From JAWKNZ01 sp041391425 (GTDB taxonomy: Bacteria > Bdellovibrionota_B > Oligoflexia > Oligoflexales > JAWKNZ01): a stretch of 64,000 nucleotides of DNA. The notes under the pieces are model-generated. The model saw nothing but the letters and a program-made list of their open reading frames with translations. It had not been told where the DNA came from and did not search any database. The stretch covers positions 124,001-188,000 of the forward strand of contig JAWKNZ010000007.1 of NCBI GenBank assembly GCA_041391425.1, in the 5' to 3' direction. Positions 35,332 through 45,238 of this stretch are shown here, one piece after another. The stretch's first letter is position 1, and every line of letters begins with the position of its first letter. Both the position numbers and the translations under genes were made by a program.

Positions 35332-38300
35332 AAACCTCCGGGTCGTACATTTGCTCAATAGTAGCAGGAGCAACATTAAACTCCCCAACCGCTACTGCTT
35401 GGGCAATATAATTGATAGTGTATTCACCACGAGATAAAAAATCTGCAAAATACTGAGCACCAAATAACCGCATCTCCCTGTAATAGAATCCGCCACTTGA
35501 ATATAGCCCCCACCAATTATCATCTTCATTCCAAAAATAACTCCCACTCGAATCGTCAGACTCATCACTAGCTTCTGATTTTGCAGTTGCAGCCAATGCA
35601 GTATTGAGTGGCTCAAGTCCAGCAGGAAGCGCATCCGCTAAAGCAACATGATATCGCGTCGAAGGAATCGAAGTTTTTAGCTCAATACGCACAAGATCGC
35701 CTCGCCGAACCTTCACATGATTTGTTTGAGGAATCCATTTTCCACTCTTATCCTTTATATAAAAAGTTCTTTTAACTTGCATTCCTGAATTAACAGGTTC
35801 TTTGCGTATGTCTTTATATGCAACCTTTAACCGAGTCGTATAATAAAGCCTGCCAGGTCCTGATTTATCGATATCAAGCTCTTGGTTGGAATTATTATTC
35901 ACATTTTTAAAGCTAATTTCTTGTGCTACGCCTATTTGTTTAAATCCGCTAAAAGTTGCATCTTTTAATGGTACTCCAAAAGCTTTTGAAGCAATCTTAA
36001 AGTTAGGTATTTCTTTTTCAAAAATCTTTGCATAACTCGTAAGTGCATTTAAACAATAGAGATTCTCTTGCGTATTATTCCATCTATTAGCTTTACGATT
36101 TCCAATAATCCACCTCACAAGAGGCTCTACAAATGGACCCTTCGGATCACTTTCAAGCAAGCTTACTAAAAGCCTACAGTTGGTTCTTGTTGTACTGTGA
36201 AGTATCCTCTGAAATCCATCATCATGCAGTTCTTGGAATTGAATTTGGCCAGAGGTCAAATCGGCCATACTAAAAATGCTTTTCTTTAATTCTTCTGCAA
36301 TAGGACTTGATGCTACAAAATTGGAAGCAGCACTCCAGAGAAAGCTTTTTCCAAATAAGCTTAAATTATCCTTATCTTGATATATTCTGTTTAATGAAGG
36401 TAAAATTTTGTCCCCTAATAGTCCACGCACATATACTGCCATCGCCAAAACAGTTGCTTTAACCTTAGAAGTATACCAATTGGGAAAAGACTCTCTGCCC
36501 TCGAGTAAGTTTTTAGTATACTCGAAAACTTTATTTGTAGAGCTTTCAGGAATGGGAACATTAGATTGGTTTATCCAAACCATTCCAAGCGCTGTAAAAA
36601 CTGAAAGATAAGGATCTACTGTTCTAAGATCTGGCTTCCAAAAACTCATGCCACCGTTTGGAGCTTGATAATTAGGCATCTTATTTAATAGCTCTCTTAT
36701 CCAGGTTATTGGATCACGCTTAATATCAGGAATTGAAATATAGTCCTTCAAATTCACATAAGAATTCAGCATTAAAGCCTTAACCAACTTCTGTTCCCAA
36801 CAACTATACGGATAATCAAGGCCATATCGAATGACATCATCCAAATGAGAAATCAATGAAGGGCTATAAATAACTTCTAACCCACCCAGCTCAGGTCTAA
36901 TTCCTTCTGGAATTTTAACAGGAATCTTCGTATTAGATTCTATCGAGGAACCATAATGAGTAAAAATTTCATATGATACAAATGGACGGATAGGGAAACT
37001 ATACTGAGCAGCATCGTCAAGAGCAGTCCCCTCAAGCTCTGCCTTAACCGTCAAACTTGCAGATTGGGCACCAAAAGGAGCCTTAACCAGCCATTCTAAA
37101 AATCCTTTACCATCATTATCTACATCTATTTTCTTATCTTCTCGGTTTAAAAGATCTAAGCCTTCTGTCTTGATAGAACCGATTATAGATCCTGTATTTC
37201 CAGAACGGTTAAAAACACTAAAACGGCTCTTTAGTTGATCTCCTTCGGTTAAAAATGAGGGGAGGGCAGGTTCGATCATGACTTTTTTATTGGCCTTGAA
37301 TGAAGTACCTCCAAAACCAAATCTATGTTCCTTGTCGACTGCTACAACTAAAATTCGCCAGCTTGTCAAATTATCTGGTATCTTAAATTTAAAATTTGCT
37401 TTACCTGAAAGATCTGTCTCTAAAGCAGGATTCCAATATGCTAACGGTAAAAAGTTTTTACGGACGGCGATTCCCTCACCATCACCTCCTTCTGACACAC
37501 CTTTGCGGCCGAAATGCCTACGTCCAATTAGATAGCTAAGCATTTGAGATGTCATCACCTCAACACCAGGGATTTCATAAAATTTATCATGCAGATCGAA
37601 CTTATCTTTATAACTTCCAGCTAATTGAAGAATTTTTTCATCAACTACAGCGATTGAAACTTCAGCACGCCTATTACCAGCTGATGATTTAATATGTATT
37701 TTTGCATCAACTTCCTCACCAATTTCATACTGAGACTTATTTGTTGACACTTCAACTTCGAGAAGTGTATCTGGATTTACAACCTTAATTTTTGCTAAAC
37801 CCATTTTAAATGAAGGCTTTCCTAAATCGACACCACCTTCAATTTTTTCTGACACTCTACCTTTAATAAGACTTACAGATACATAAAAACCAGGTGCGTA
37901 GTCTTTAGAATCGAGAGGAATTTTGACAATTTCAGCACCACCAGACAACTTTCTTCTAAACTGCTTTAAAATGCCAAACCTTTCTAAAGTAAAAATTCCT
38001 TCCACTTCTTGATATGGGTTTTTTATCAGAAGTGAAATTTCATCACCAACATTATAAGAATCCTTATCTGGTATGATATCGATTCTATCATGATTTTCCC
38101 TATACCATCCAACGTAATCAGAGCCAGTCACATAAAGATGTAATGAAGATTGCGCCAATTGCCCCTTTGAATCCTTTGCCTCTGCTAGAATAAAATGCGA
38201 TCCAGCTGCTTTAGCTTTTAAAACACAACTGGCACCATCTTCTACCGATATTGTTTTACACTCATCGACCACCTTGTCTGAAGTCCGCGTTTCATAACCA

Positions 38301-41140
38301 AAATAATTTCCCGTGCCACGGACACGGATAGTTTGATAAGATCGATGGATTAATTTAAGTGTTATCGGACGTCTATTGATAGATAGTTCTTCCGAATTGA
38401 CTAATACGACTTTAGGTTCTATTTCCTCACCCGCTTCATAAGCCCATTTATCTTTTCTAAGACCCAACTGAAATTCAGAATAAAAAACTTTGGCTCCACT
38501 TCTTCCAGCAATCGTTTTACCTCTATCATCTTCAAATTTTAACTCAAAAGTCACGGTTCCATAGGAGCGAATTTGGTTTTGTGACAATAATATTTGCTTA
38601 AAAGAATCTCCATTCTTATCTGTCAAGAGCTTGCCATCTTCAACTACTATATGCCTTAAACTACGGGGTTTTTCATAACCAGCAAGATTAAGTGAAACCT
38701 GATCATCAAAATGATAATCCTTCCACTTGGGTAAAGTAGGTTGCCACTGTTCCTCTTGAAATGAGGCTGTATAACTTCCACTAGTCTTTGCAACGCCTCC
38801 ACCGAAATGGTATTGAGCACTAGTTCTAAAAGCAGCAGATTCTCCTACCAAAAATCTTGTTTTTATAGGTTTAACGCCCACTTTAAACGCTGGCAAAGTA
38901 AATTCTTGAACATCAAAAAACCCAATAGTTCGCTGCCATTTCGAATCAATATTTGCAACAATTGAGTAACTACCAAGGGGAGATCCACTATCCAGTTTAA
39001 ATTCAGTGTTCGCAGTCCCATATTCTGAAAGCTTTAACATTTCTTTATGTATTTCCTTGCCGCGAGAATCGCGAATTATCACCTCGATATCGCTATCAGG
39101 TGCCAATCCAAATGTCCTTGGCTCCCAGTGTCTAGCAAATAATTTAATTTTTACGCTCTGATCAGGTTGGTATAAAGGGCGATCTGTAATCGCGTGAACA
39201 ATGTGATTCGAAGATTTCGAAAGCTGCCTTGAATAAAAATAATTTCCAGAACCATAATTTGAAAAATCGTATGCTGATATACCGCGAGTACCCTGATAAA
39301 AAGGAAGAACTGACAAATCATCATCTGTTTTTGCAATCACAAAAAGCTCTTCATCCACACCCCAACTCTTAAACTGAGCTCGCTCAGGATCCCACTCTGA
39401 AGCTCCAGCAAACTTCACAAATCCTTCAGAATTTGTCTTCCCTTCAGCTAAAACCTTTTCATAGCCTCGGAGTTGAACTTCAATTCCCGAAAGAGGTTTG
39501 CCGGTAGCTATAGAGTGAATCCATACTCCAGAATCATAAAAACCAACCTTTGCCATGATTCCTAAATCAGTAATAACTAAGAAAAAATTTTTACAAAAAT
39601 TATTTAAGTTATAACCTTCAGTTTGAGCAGATTCAAAAACTTTAGGAGATTTGACACTTCCCAAAAACATTCCAAATTTAAAATTAGGTATTATTTTATC
39701 TAAGTCAATCGGATTAGTAATAGGGATATTTAGCTGCGCTCCTGTGTCGACCTGTAATGAATTAAATGAAAATGGCTTTGCTTTAAGACGACCAAGACAA
39801 TAATTATATCTATTCTCAAAATATTTCCATAACTCCAAATCATTGACTGAATTCGATTGATAATAATCAAATTGAAACTGTTTTAAATTGACAGCACTGT
39901 AAGCAACTTGATGAGGGCCTTTCTTTTCAAGGACACCGTAATGGTCTGAAATATTGAGTTTAGGTCGAAAGTCTATTGTTGAAATTTCGACTGTATCCGG
40001 CCCTATCAAGGAACGTCCAAATTGATCTTTAATTGAATTCAACTTAATAGTGTGATTGTCTCTGCCATTTAATGGACTATTAAGAATAATTCTCGAATAC
40101 AATTCATCAGGATTTTGAGCAAAATACTCTGGCGACCCTCTACCACCTTTTGACCAGCCAAAGAAAGGTTCTACCTGTATATTCCCAATCAGATCTTTCG
40201 CAAAAACAGGCGTTGAAAGTTCAATAGTTACACCCGTATTTGGATCACAGCCATTAACTTTGAATTTGGCTCCTTCCGGCTTATTTGATCCAACTTTGTA
40301 TTGGCATTGTATGTTCGTTATAGCGAAGTCAGGATAAGTCTGAAAATTATGTGAATAGGAACTTCCAGGTTCTTTACCAGATGAAGCTTCCACAAATGCC
40401 GGTAAACTTAAGTTACAATTTTTTGAAAGCCCTATCTTCTTATCAAATAAGATAGAATAAGTCCTCAAAATATCAACACTATATCGTTCACCAATCTCTT
40501 TACTTACTGAATCTACCTTAACCAAACCACAGGTTGATTTGATGTTTTTTTGAAGCGAACTTTTCAACATTGGTTGGTTAAAAGTCCAATAAATAACCGG
40601 AATGTCTGCGTCTTTCCATTCGATATTATCTCGAACAACCTTCCACTTTGAAGTTGTAAATACAGCTGTTTCATCTTGGCTTAATGCCGTTCCATCAAAT
40701 GCTTTAAAACCCTTGGAAATTTTAATCTTATATCGATTTGATGGCGGCAATGCTTCGTCTAACTGACAACCCAGGCTCATTCTATTTAGCCATCGCCAAT
40801 GGCAATTTATTTTTGGCTCGATCGTTATCAGAAGATCTTGCGCACTTTTTTCAAAATCATCAAGCGATACCATGGGTTTATTAAAAGTCACCGAAATTTG
40901 TCTAACTTCAGGAGTATTTTCAATATTTGGTTTTATAGCAAGAATTTTGAGTGGAATTTTTTTTGTCTCTTCAACAGATGGATCAAAAATCTCAAAAGCT
41001 TCTTTTTCCTCAGACAGTGGAGGAACAACTACATCAGTAATCAATCCTTTGTTGATCACAAACTTTTGATAACCAAAATATCCACTCGCACCTAGAACAA
41101 ATATCAAAACCGCGATGCTTAAAATCTTTACTGTCTTCAT
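35291..41140 (-). CDS. Bacterial alpha-2-macroglobulin (YfhM-like) with thioester
   Basis: A very large periplasmic protease trap of about 1949 residues. The start is the ATG at 41140, with GAAGG upstream. An N-terminal hydrophobic helix (SIAVLIFVLGASGYFGY) anchors it, without a lipobox cysteine. Multiple macroglobulin-like beta domains follow, including the bait-region neighbourhood and an AWNP-like motif (AYWNPALETDLSGKANF). The thioester signature YPYSCWEQ lies near residue 1446 and is intact, so covalent capture of proteases is expected. Family knowledge: these proteins guard the periplasm while PBP1C repairs the wall, and the two genes are usually adjacent, as here. Confidence 0.93.
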   Translation of the reverse strand: MKTVKILSIAVLIFVLGASGYFGYQKFVINKGLITDVVVPPLSEEKEAFEIFDPSVEETKKIPLKILAIKPNIENTPEVRQISVTFNKPMVSLDDFEKSAQDLLITIEPKINCHWRWLNRMSLGCQLDEALPPSNRYKIKISKGFKAFDGTALSQDETAVFTTSKWKVVRDNIEWKDADIPVIYWTFNQPMLKSSLQKNIKSTCGLVKVDSVSKEIGERYSVDILRTYSILFDKKIGLSKNCNLSLPAFVEASSGKEPGSSYSHNFQTYPDFAITNIQCQYKVGSNKPEGAKFKVNGCDPNTGVTIELSTPVFAKDLIGNIQVEPFFGWSKGGRGSPEYFAQNPDELYSRIILNSPLNGRDNHTIKLNSIKDQFGRSLIGPDTVEISTIDFRPKLNISDHYGVLEKKGPHQVAYSAVNLKQFQFDYYQSNSVNDLELWKYFENRYNYCLGRLKAKPFSFNSLQVDTGAQLNIPITNPIDLDKIIPNFKFGMFLGSVKSPKVFESAQTEGYNLNNFCKNFFLVITDLGIMAKVGFYDSGVWIHSIATGKPLSGIEVQLRGYEKVLAEGKTNSEGFVKFAGASEWDPERAQFKSWGVDEELFVIAKTDDDLSVLPFYQGTRGISAYDFSNYGSGNYFYSRQLSKSSNHIVHAITDRPLYQPDQSVKIKLFARHWEPRTFGLAPDSDIEVIIRDSRGKEIHKEMLKLSEYGTANTEFKLDSGSPLGSYSIVANIDSKWQRTIGFFDVQEFTLPAFKVGVKPIKTRFLVGESAAFRTSAQYHFGGGVAKTSGSYTASFQEEQWQPTLPKWKDYHFDDQVSLNLAGYEKPRSLRHIVVEDGKLLTDKNGDSFKQILLSQNQIRSYGTVTFELKFEDDRGKTIAGRSGAKVFYSEFQLGLRKDKWAYEAGEEIEPKVVLVNSEELSINRRPITLKLIHRSYQTIRVRGTGNYFGYETRTSDKVVDECKTISVEDGASCVLKAKAAGSHFILAEAKDSKGQLAQSSLHLYVTGSDYVGWYRENHDRIDIIPDKDSYNVGDEISLLIKNPYQEVEGIFTLERFGILKQFRRKLSGGAEIVKIPLDSKDYAPGFYVSVSLIKGRVSEKIEGGVDLGKPSFKMGLAKIKVVNPDTLLEVEVSTNKSQYEIGEEVDAKIHIKSSAGNRRAEVSIAVVDEKILQLAGSYKDKFDLHDKFYEIPGVEVMTSQMLSYLIGRRHFGRKGVSEGGDGEGIAVRKNFLPLAYWNPALETDLSGKANFKFKIPDNLTSWRILVVAVDKEHRFGFGGTSFKANKKVMIEPALPSFLTEGDQLKSRFSVFNRSGNTGSIIGSIKTEGLDLLNREDKKIDVDNDGKGFLEWLVKAPFGAQSASLTVKAELEGTALDDAAQYSFPIRPFVSYEIFTHYGSSIESNTKIPVKIPEGIRPELGGLEVIYSPSLISHLDDVIRYGLDYPYSCWEQKLVKALMLNSYVNLKDYISIPDIKRDPITWIRELLNKMPNYQAPNGGMSFWKPDLRTVDPYLSVFTALGMVWINQSNVPIPESSTNKVFEYTKNLLEGRESFPNWYTSKVKATVLAMAVYVRGLLGDKILPSLNRIYQDKDNLSLFGKSFLWSAASNFVASSPIAEELKKSIFSMADLTSGQIQFQELHDDGFQRILHSTTRTNCRLLVSLLESDPKGPFVEPLVRWIIGNRKANRWNNTQENLYCLNALTSYAKIFEKEIPNFKIASKAFGVPLKDATFSGFKQIGVAQEISFKNVNNNSNQELDIDKSGPGRLYYTTRLKVAYKDIRKEPVNSGMQVKRTFYIKDKSGKWIPQTNHVKVRRGDLVRIELKTSIPSTRYHVALADALPAGLEPLNTALAATAKSEASDESDDSSGSYFWNEDDNWWGLYSSGGFYYREMRLFGAQYFADFLSRGEYTINYIAQAVAVGEFNVAPATIEQMYDPEVYGKSTPASFIVTE

Positions 41141-41167
41141 TATCAACCTTCTTTTAAAAGCACTCAT

Positions 41168-41589
41168 TTCAATCTATTCGCAAACAATAAAAATTGCGTA
41201 TCTGATGCTTGCCTACTACTTGTATAAATTTCCCTACTATCGATAAAACATCTCTGCACCAAAACATTTATAAAGATCTTCAATATATACCAATTTTTCA
41301 AAGTTAATTTTGCTATTAAATATAAGATTTAACAAGGAAATACTGAAACACTAGGTTCAGAAGTTTCTATTACTAAATTACTGACGCCAACAAGAAGAAG
41401 AAATTAAAAAGACACCTGATTACATAAAAGCATTCCAAATCAAGACGTCCAACTCTCCTTCCTCTTTCAAGAGTTGCCATTAATAAAATCCACATGAGTG
41501 AATACTTGGAGTGAAATTTTTTCAAGTAAGTTTATCTTTTAAAGAAGTCTTTTATACCAGCAGAATACGCAGTAAAGCATAGATAAAGA
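41168..41589. other. Intergenic region, no feature recognised
   Basis: About 420 AT-rich bases upstream of the alpha-2-macroglobulin gene and downstream of the lysR remnant. It must include the promoter of the alpha-2-macroglobulin/pbpC/M15 operon, but I see no convincing motif, repeat or open frame. Confidence 0.4.
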
Positions 41590-42385
41590 TCAAAAAGCTT
41601 TTTTAATGGCTTGAATCAGCCGGTTTTCAAAATCGAGTTTTCCAAACTCAGGTCGATAAATAATGCAAACTGCATCTGTATAACTCGGGAGTTCGTCTTC
41701 TTTCTTCAGTCGAGCCTTTAACAGTTTTACAGCTCGCTCAGGAATAATTCCATAGCCCAACCCTGCTTCTGTTAGGCGGGTAACAAGTTCCAAGTTATCG
41801 GACTCAACAATGTCTCTTGGAGAATTTTTCCATTTTCGCAAAATGGTTTGAGTTTGAAATAGATTTAGATTACAGATGATACGATCTGGACACTCGTTCT
41901 TGCCTCTCTTCCAAACATAAACATGATCTTTCGCAATTTCTGAGATAATTAGATCAGGTACCTTCCTTGGATTAACCACGAGCGCGACATCAACAGATCC
42001 ATTTTGTACCATTTCCTGCATAGTCGCAGAACTACCATGAAAGATTCTAAACCTGCAGTTCTGCACTTCCTTACTTAAAATGCTTAGGGCCTTGGGAAAG
42101 ACATAGGACCCTACAACAGGATGACACCCCATTCTGATCGGTTGACTCCCAGATCCACGCGCACTATCCGTCTGAGTTAGATCGCTATAGTTAGAAAGGG
42201 TGGATCGAGCCTTCTCTAAAGCATCCCTTCCAAATGGAGTCAGTTTTACTCCAAGACGAGTCCTATAAAAGACTTTCGATCCAAGGCTTCTTTCGAATTT
42301 AAGAATAGATTCGGAAAGTGCTGGCTGGCTGGCTGACGTCCAATCTTCGAGCGCCTTCACTTATACTGTCGATCAAAACACTAGC
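41590..42385 (-). pseudogene. LysR-family transcriptional regulator, frameshifted by a CAGC repeat
   Basis: The main frame (256 codons from a GTG at 42360) encodes a LysR effector domain and the end of the helix-turn-helix (SQPALSESILKFERSLGSKVF, then RTRLGVKLTPFG). The start of the helix-turn-helix is found one frame over as IDSISEGARRLDVSQPA. The two join if one CAGC is removed from the four tandem CAGC units at about 42320-42335. Further upstream another shift in a T-run and the transposase gene follow, and no start codon is found, so the 5' end is probably truncated by the insertion. The regulated genes are not evident. Confidence 0.65.
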
Positions 42386-42392
42386 ACATCTA

Positions 42393-43553
42393 ATGATTTT
42401 ACCGGAAATGAATTTAGTAAATTCTTACCCTTTAGGCCAATGGGGGATTGGCTTTGATGTTGAAACTCAAAAGATTCCAGAGGTCTGTCCTAAATGTGCA
42501 ACCCTTACTAATGTTACTTATGACCATCGCATTGTTAAAATAAAAGACACTCCAATCCGTAATAAAGCTAATCTATGGCGATTAAAAAAGCGCAGATTGA
42601 AGTGCAAAAACAAGAGATGTGGATGCATCTTTACAGAGCCAACAAAGGGTATCCGTAAGGGACATAGGACAACACAACGATTTAAGGCAAGTGTTACCTG
42701 GGCTGCTGAAAAGTATTCTAACTTAAAAGATGTCAGAAGCAACTTCCGATGTTCATCTAGGATGGTTTACACAAGCTTCTATCAGACTCTGGAACTGCGT
42801 CGACGTAGAAGAGCTCACCCCTTTCCAAAGTATATTGGGATTGACGAACATTCAATTCGAAAACCTAAGTATAAAGAAGTAGAGTTTGCAACCATGGTTG
42901 TCGATCATTCTCACAAAAGAGTTTTTGAACTCGTTGATGGGAGAACAATTGAAAGCCTTGAAAAGGCGCTAAACTCTATTCCTGGCAGAGAGAATGTTGA
43001 AGCTGTTTCCCTTGATATGTGGGAAGGGTATCGAACATTCGTTAAAAGGAATTTTCCTAATGCGATCATGGTTTGTGATCGTTTTCACGTTGTTAGGCTT
43101 TTTAACAGACTTGTCAATCGATATCGAAAAACAGCAACGGGTGACGACCGTAAGAACCCCATAAGAAAACTACTGTTGCGAAATTCTAAAAATTTAAAGC
43201 ATTACGAGAAGTCAGCGATTAAAAGATGGCTTGCACAGTATCCTCATATCCGTGAGATCTATGAATATAAAGAAGCAATCTGCAGATTCTACAGATGTCG
43301 GGGGCAGCATAAAGCCAAATTGATCTTTAAAAATCTGATGGATCGTATGGGGCATTCGAAGTTGATGAAGGTTGAAACCCTGCGCAAAACATTAGCAAGC
43401 TGGAGAACTGAAATATTGAATTTCCACAAAGCTAGAATTAGTAATGGCAGAACTGAAGGATTCAACAGAAAAACAAAGTTAATACAAAGAAGAGGTTACG
43501 GATATAAGAACTTCGAAAACTATAGACTAAGGGTGCTCAATGACTGTTACTGA
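42393..43553 (+). mobile_element. ISL3-family transposase
   Basis: The 386-residue product has the features of ISL3 (IS204/IS1001/IS1096/IS1165) transposases. An N-terminal zinc-finger (VCPKC ... RLKCKNKRCGCIFTEP) is followed by a helix-turn-helix and the DDE core with YIGIDEHS (first aspartate), VSLDMWEGYRTF and MVCDRFHVVRLFN. The closing RTEGFNRKTKLIQRRGYGYKN carries the glutamate region. The ORF could start at 42318, but that overlaps lysR; ATG at 42393 or 42408 fits the family better. Terminal inverted repeats were looked for on both sides and not found, so the element may be cut or the ends diverged. Confidence 0.88.
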
Positions 43554-43606
43554 AGGAATTCAAAGCTTACCCACCACGAAGGAAGGAGAGCCGCTTAGGC
43601 TTGAGG

Positions 43607-43632
43607 TCTTTCGCTACGCCCAAGATGACGGG
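43607..43632. repeat. Short repeat C, copy 1 (TTTCGCTACGC...GATGACGG)
   Basis: The motif TCTTTCGCTACGCCCAAGAT followed by GACGGG lies just upstream of tRNA-Ser. A near copy with T and A changes lies at 45177-45202. Such strings are typical ends of degenerate intergenic repeats, but the parent element is not identified. Confidence 0.45.
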
Positions 43633-43650
43633 ATCAAAGAGTGAGAATAA

Positions 43651-43740
43651 TGGCGGAGAGAGTGGGATTCGAACCCACGGACCAGTTACCCAGTCGCATC
43701 CTTAGCAAGGATGTGCTTTCGGCCACTCAGCCATCTCTCC
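43651..43740 (-). tRNA. tRNA-Ser (anticodon GCU)
   Basis: A class II tRNA on the minus strand: acceptor GGAGAGA/TCTCTCC, anticodon stem CATCC/GGATG with loop TTGCTAA, a long variable arm, T-loop GTTCGAATC, discriminator G and encoded CCA. The anticodon GCU reads AGC/AGU. Confidence 0.95.
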
Positions 43741-43814
43741 ATAAAGAATAAAAAGAAACCTACAAACATTACGAGCGGGAAGTTACACGACACAAAGAGC
43801 CAGCTTTAGTTAAC

Positions 43815-43904
43815 TGGCGGAGAGACAGGGATTCGAACCCTGGGTGGAGTTGCCCCCACGCTGGTTTTCAAGACCAGTGCATTCAACCGCTCTGCCATCT
43901 CTCC
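43815..43904 (-). tRNA. tRNA-Ser (anticodon UGA)
   Basis: A class II tRNA on the minus strand with acceptor GGAGAGA/TCTCTCC, anticodon stem CTGGT/ACCAG and loop CTTGAAA, a long variable arm (GTGGGGGCAACTCCAC), T-loop GTTCGAATC and encoded CCA. The anticodon UGA reads UCA and other UCN codons. It lies 74 bases upstream of the other serine tRNA. Confidence 0.95.
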
Positions 43905-44025
43905 AAGAGCGTTTTCTTACTTCAGCAAAAAACTAACAATACCGCTAATCTTCATTGCCGGAAACATCGCCGTAAAGGTATGCTTTACTATAACATGTAT
44001 AGAAAAGCCAAGGCCGAAATTAACA

Positions 44026-45117
44026 ATGCTAAAAGAAAGAATAAAGATGTTTTTTGTGAAAGCAGTCGTTTATTTAAGTTTGTTGTTTGAAATTTCATCA
44101 TCTTTGCAGGTTTGCCATGCAAAGGAAGGTGTACAAGGACTACAAAATGCACATTTACAGTTTTTTGGAGACCTCTACCTCTCCTACCGAGCAATCAAAG
44201 AAACAAAAAGCAGTGTTCATAACCCTAATATGTTTAAAAATATAACACATCTGCTATCTTCAGCGAAGCACAACATTGTCAATTTTGAAGGAGTGGCGAC
44301 CACAGCCCGTATGCCCAAAGAACTGAAAAGCTATTTGTTAAAGATGCCAACTTGGGTGGGAAAAAATCTGTATAAAGCAAATATCAAGTATGCATCACTC
44401 GCAAATAATCACTCATTAGATTACGGCAGCATGGGCCTATTCGACAGCTTAACACTTCTTAGCAGTGCAGGGATTAGAACTTTTGGGGCTGGCATGTCTT
44501 TAAACGAAGCCACTCAGCCACTGGTCATTTCTGACGGCCAAAGATTTATCTGTATGCTAGCCTTTAACCGCACTCTACCGACAAGCTTTTGGGCCAAAAA
44601 AGACCAACCAGGCTCAGCATTTCTCGATTATCAAAAAACGCGAGATGCAATAAGAGTTTGTAAAAAAAATAAATACTTCACTATAGTAAGCTTCCACTGG
44701 GGCGTAGAACGAACGCATACACCAAAAGCATATCAAAAAGAGCTTGCTCATCTTTCGATCAATGCTGGTGCTGATATGGTAATAGGCCATCATCCGCATG
44801 TATTGCAGAGTATTGAAATTTATAAAAGCAAACCAATATTCTATTCCTTAGGTAACTTTGCTTTCAGTAGTTATACATTACATTCTCCCCAGCAAGGTAT
44901 GTCTGTAAGAGTAAAATTTCCAAAAGATACAACAGGCAAAAAGCGGCCAACCTACGACTTAGTTCCCTTAAACGTACAAAATAAAGTGGTTAAATTTCAT
45001 CCAAGACACTTTAAAAATGATGAAGAAAATCCATTAGAAGCTTTTATCCCAGATCAATACTGTAAAAAACATTCTGCGGCAAAAATAAAGGCAACCTATT
45101 ATCACTGCCGCTTTTAA
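44026..45117 (+). CDS. CapA-family (poly-gamma-glutamate synthesis type) metallophosphatase-like protein
   Basis: A secreted 363-residue protein. The N-terminal signal spans FFVKAVVYLSLLFEISSSLQVCHA. The PGA_cap domain follows, with IVNFEGV, the metal-binding SLANNHSLDYG, then SFHWGVE and IGHHPHVLQSIEIY, and YSLGNFAFS. This motif series is shared by CapA proteins, which belong to the calcineurin-like phosphoesterase superfamily. The classical DxxL/GD motif at the N-terminus is weaker (FFGDLYLS). No capB or capC is nearby, so a role in poly-glutamate capsule is not implied; the enzyme may act on another envelope polymer. Confidence 0.85.
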   Translation: MLKERIKMFFVKAVVYLSLLFEISSSLQVCHAKEGVQGLQNAHLQFFGDLYLSYRAIKETKSSVHNPNMFKNITHLLSSAKHNIVNFEGVATTARMPKELKSYLLKMPTWVGKNLYKANIKYASLANNHSLDYGSMGLFDSLTLLSSAGIRTFGAGMSLNEATQPLVISDGQRFICMLAFNRTLPTSFWAKKDQPGSAFLDYQKTRDAIRVCKKNKYFTIVSFHWGVERTHTPKAYQKELAHLSINAGADMVIGHHPHVLQSIEIYKSKPIFYSLGNFAFSSYTLHSPQQGMSVRVKFPKDTTGKKRPTYDLVPLNVQNKVVKFHPRHFKNDEENPLEAFIPDQYCKKHSAAKIKATYYHCRF

Positions 45118-45176
45118 CCTAATAAAATTCGATATTTTTTATGAAGATCAAAGCCCTGAAGATCCAAAGCTAAGAG

Positions 45177-45202
45177 TTGTTTCGCTACGCTCAACATGAC
45201 GG
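45177..45202. repeat. Short repeat C, copy 2
   Basis: GTTGTTTCGCTACGCTCAAC followed by ATGACGG matches copy 1 at 43607 at most positions. It lies between capA and the convergent lipoprotein gene, where a transcription stop would be expected. GTTG and CAAC in this copy can pair. Confidence 0.45.
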
Positions 45203-45238
45203 AGCTAGCGATTTTACTCGACTTGACAATCCTTGCTA

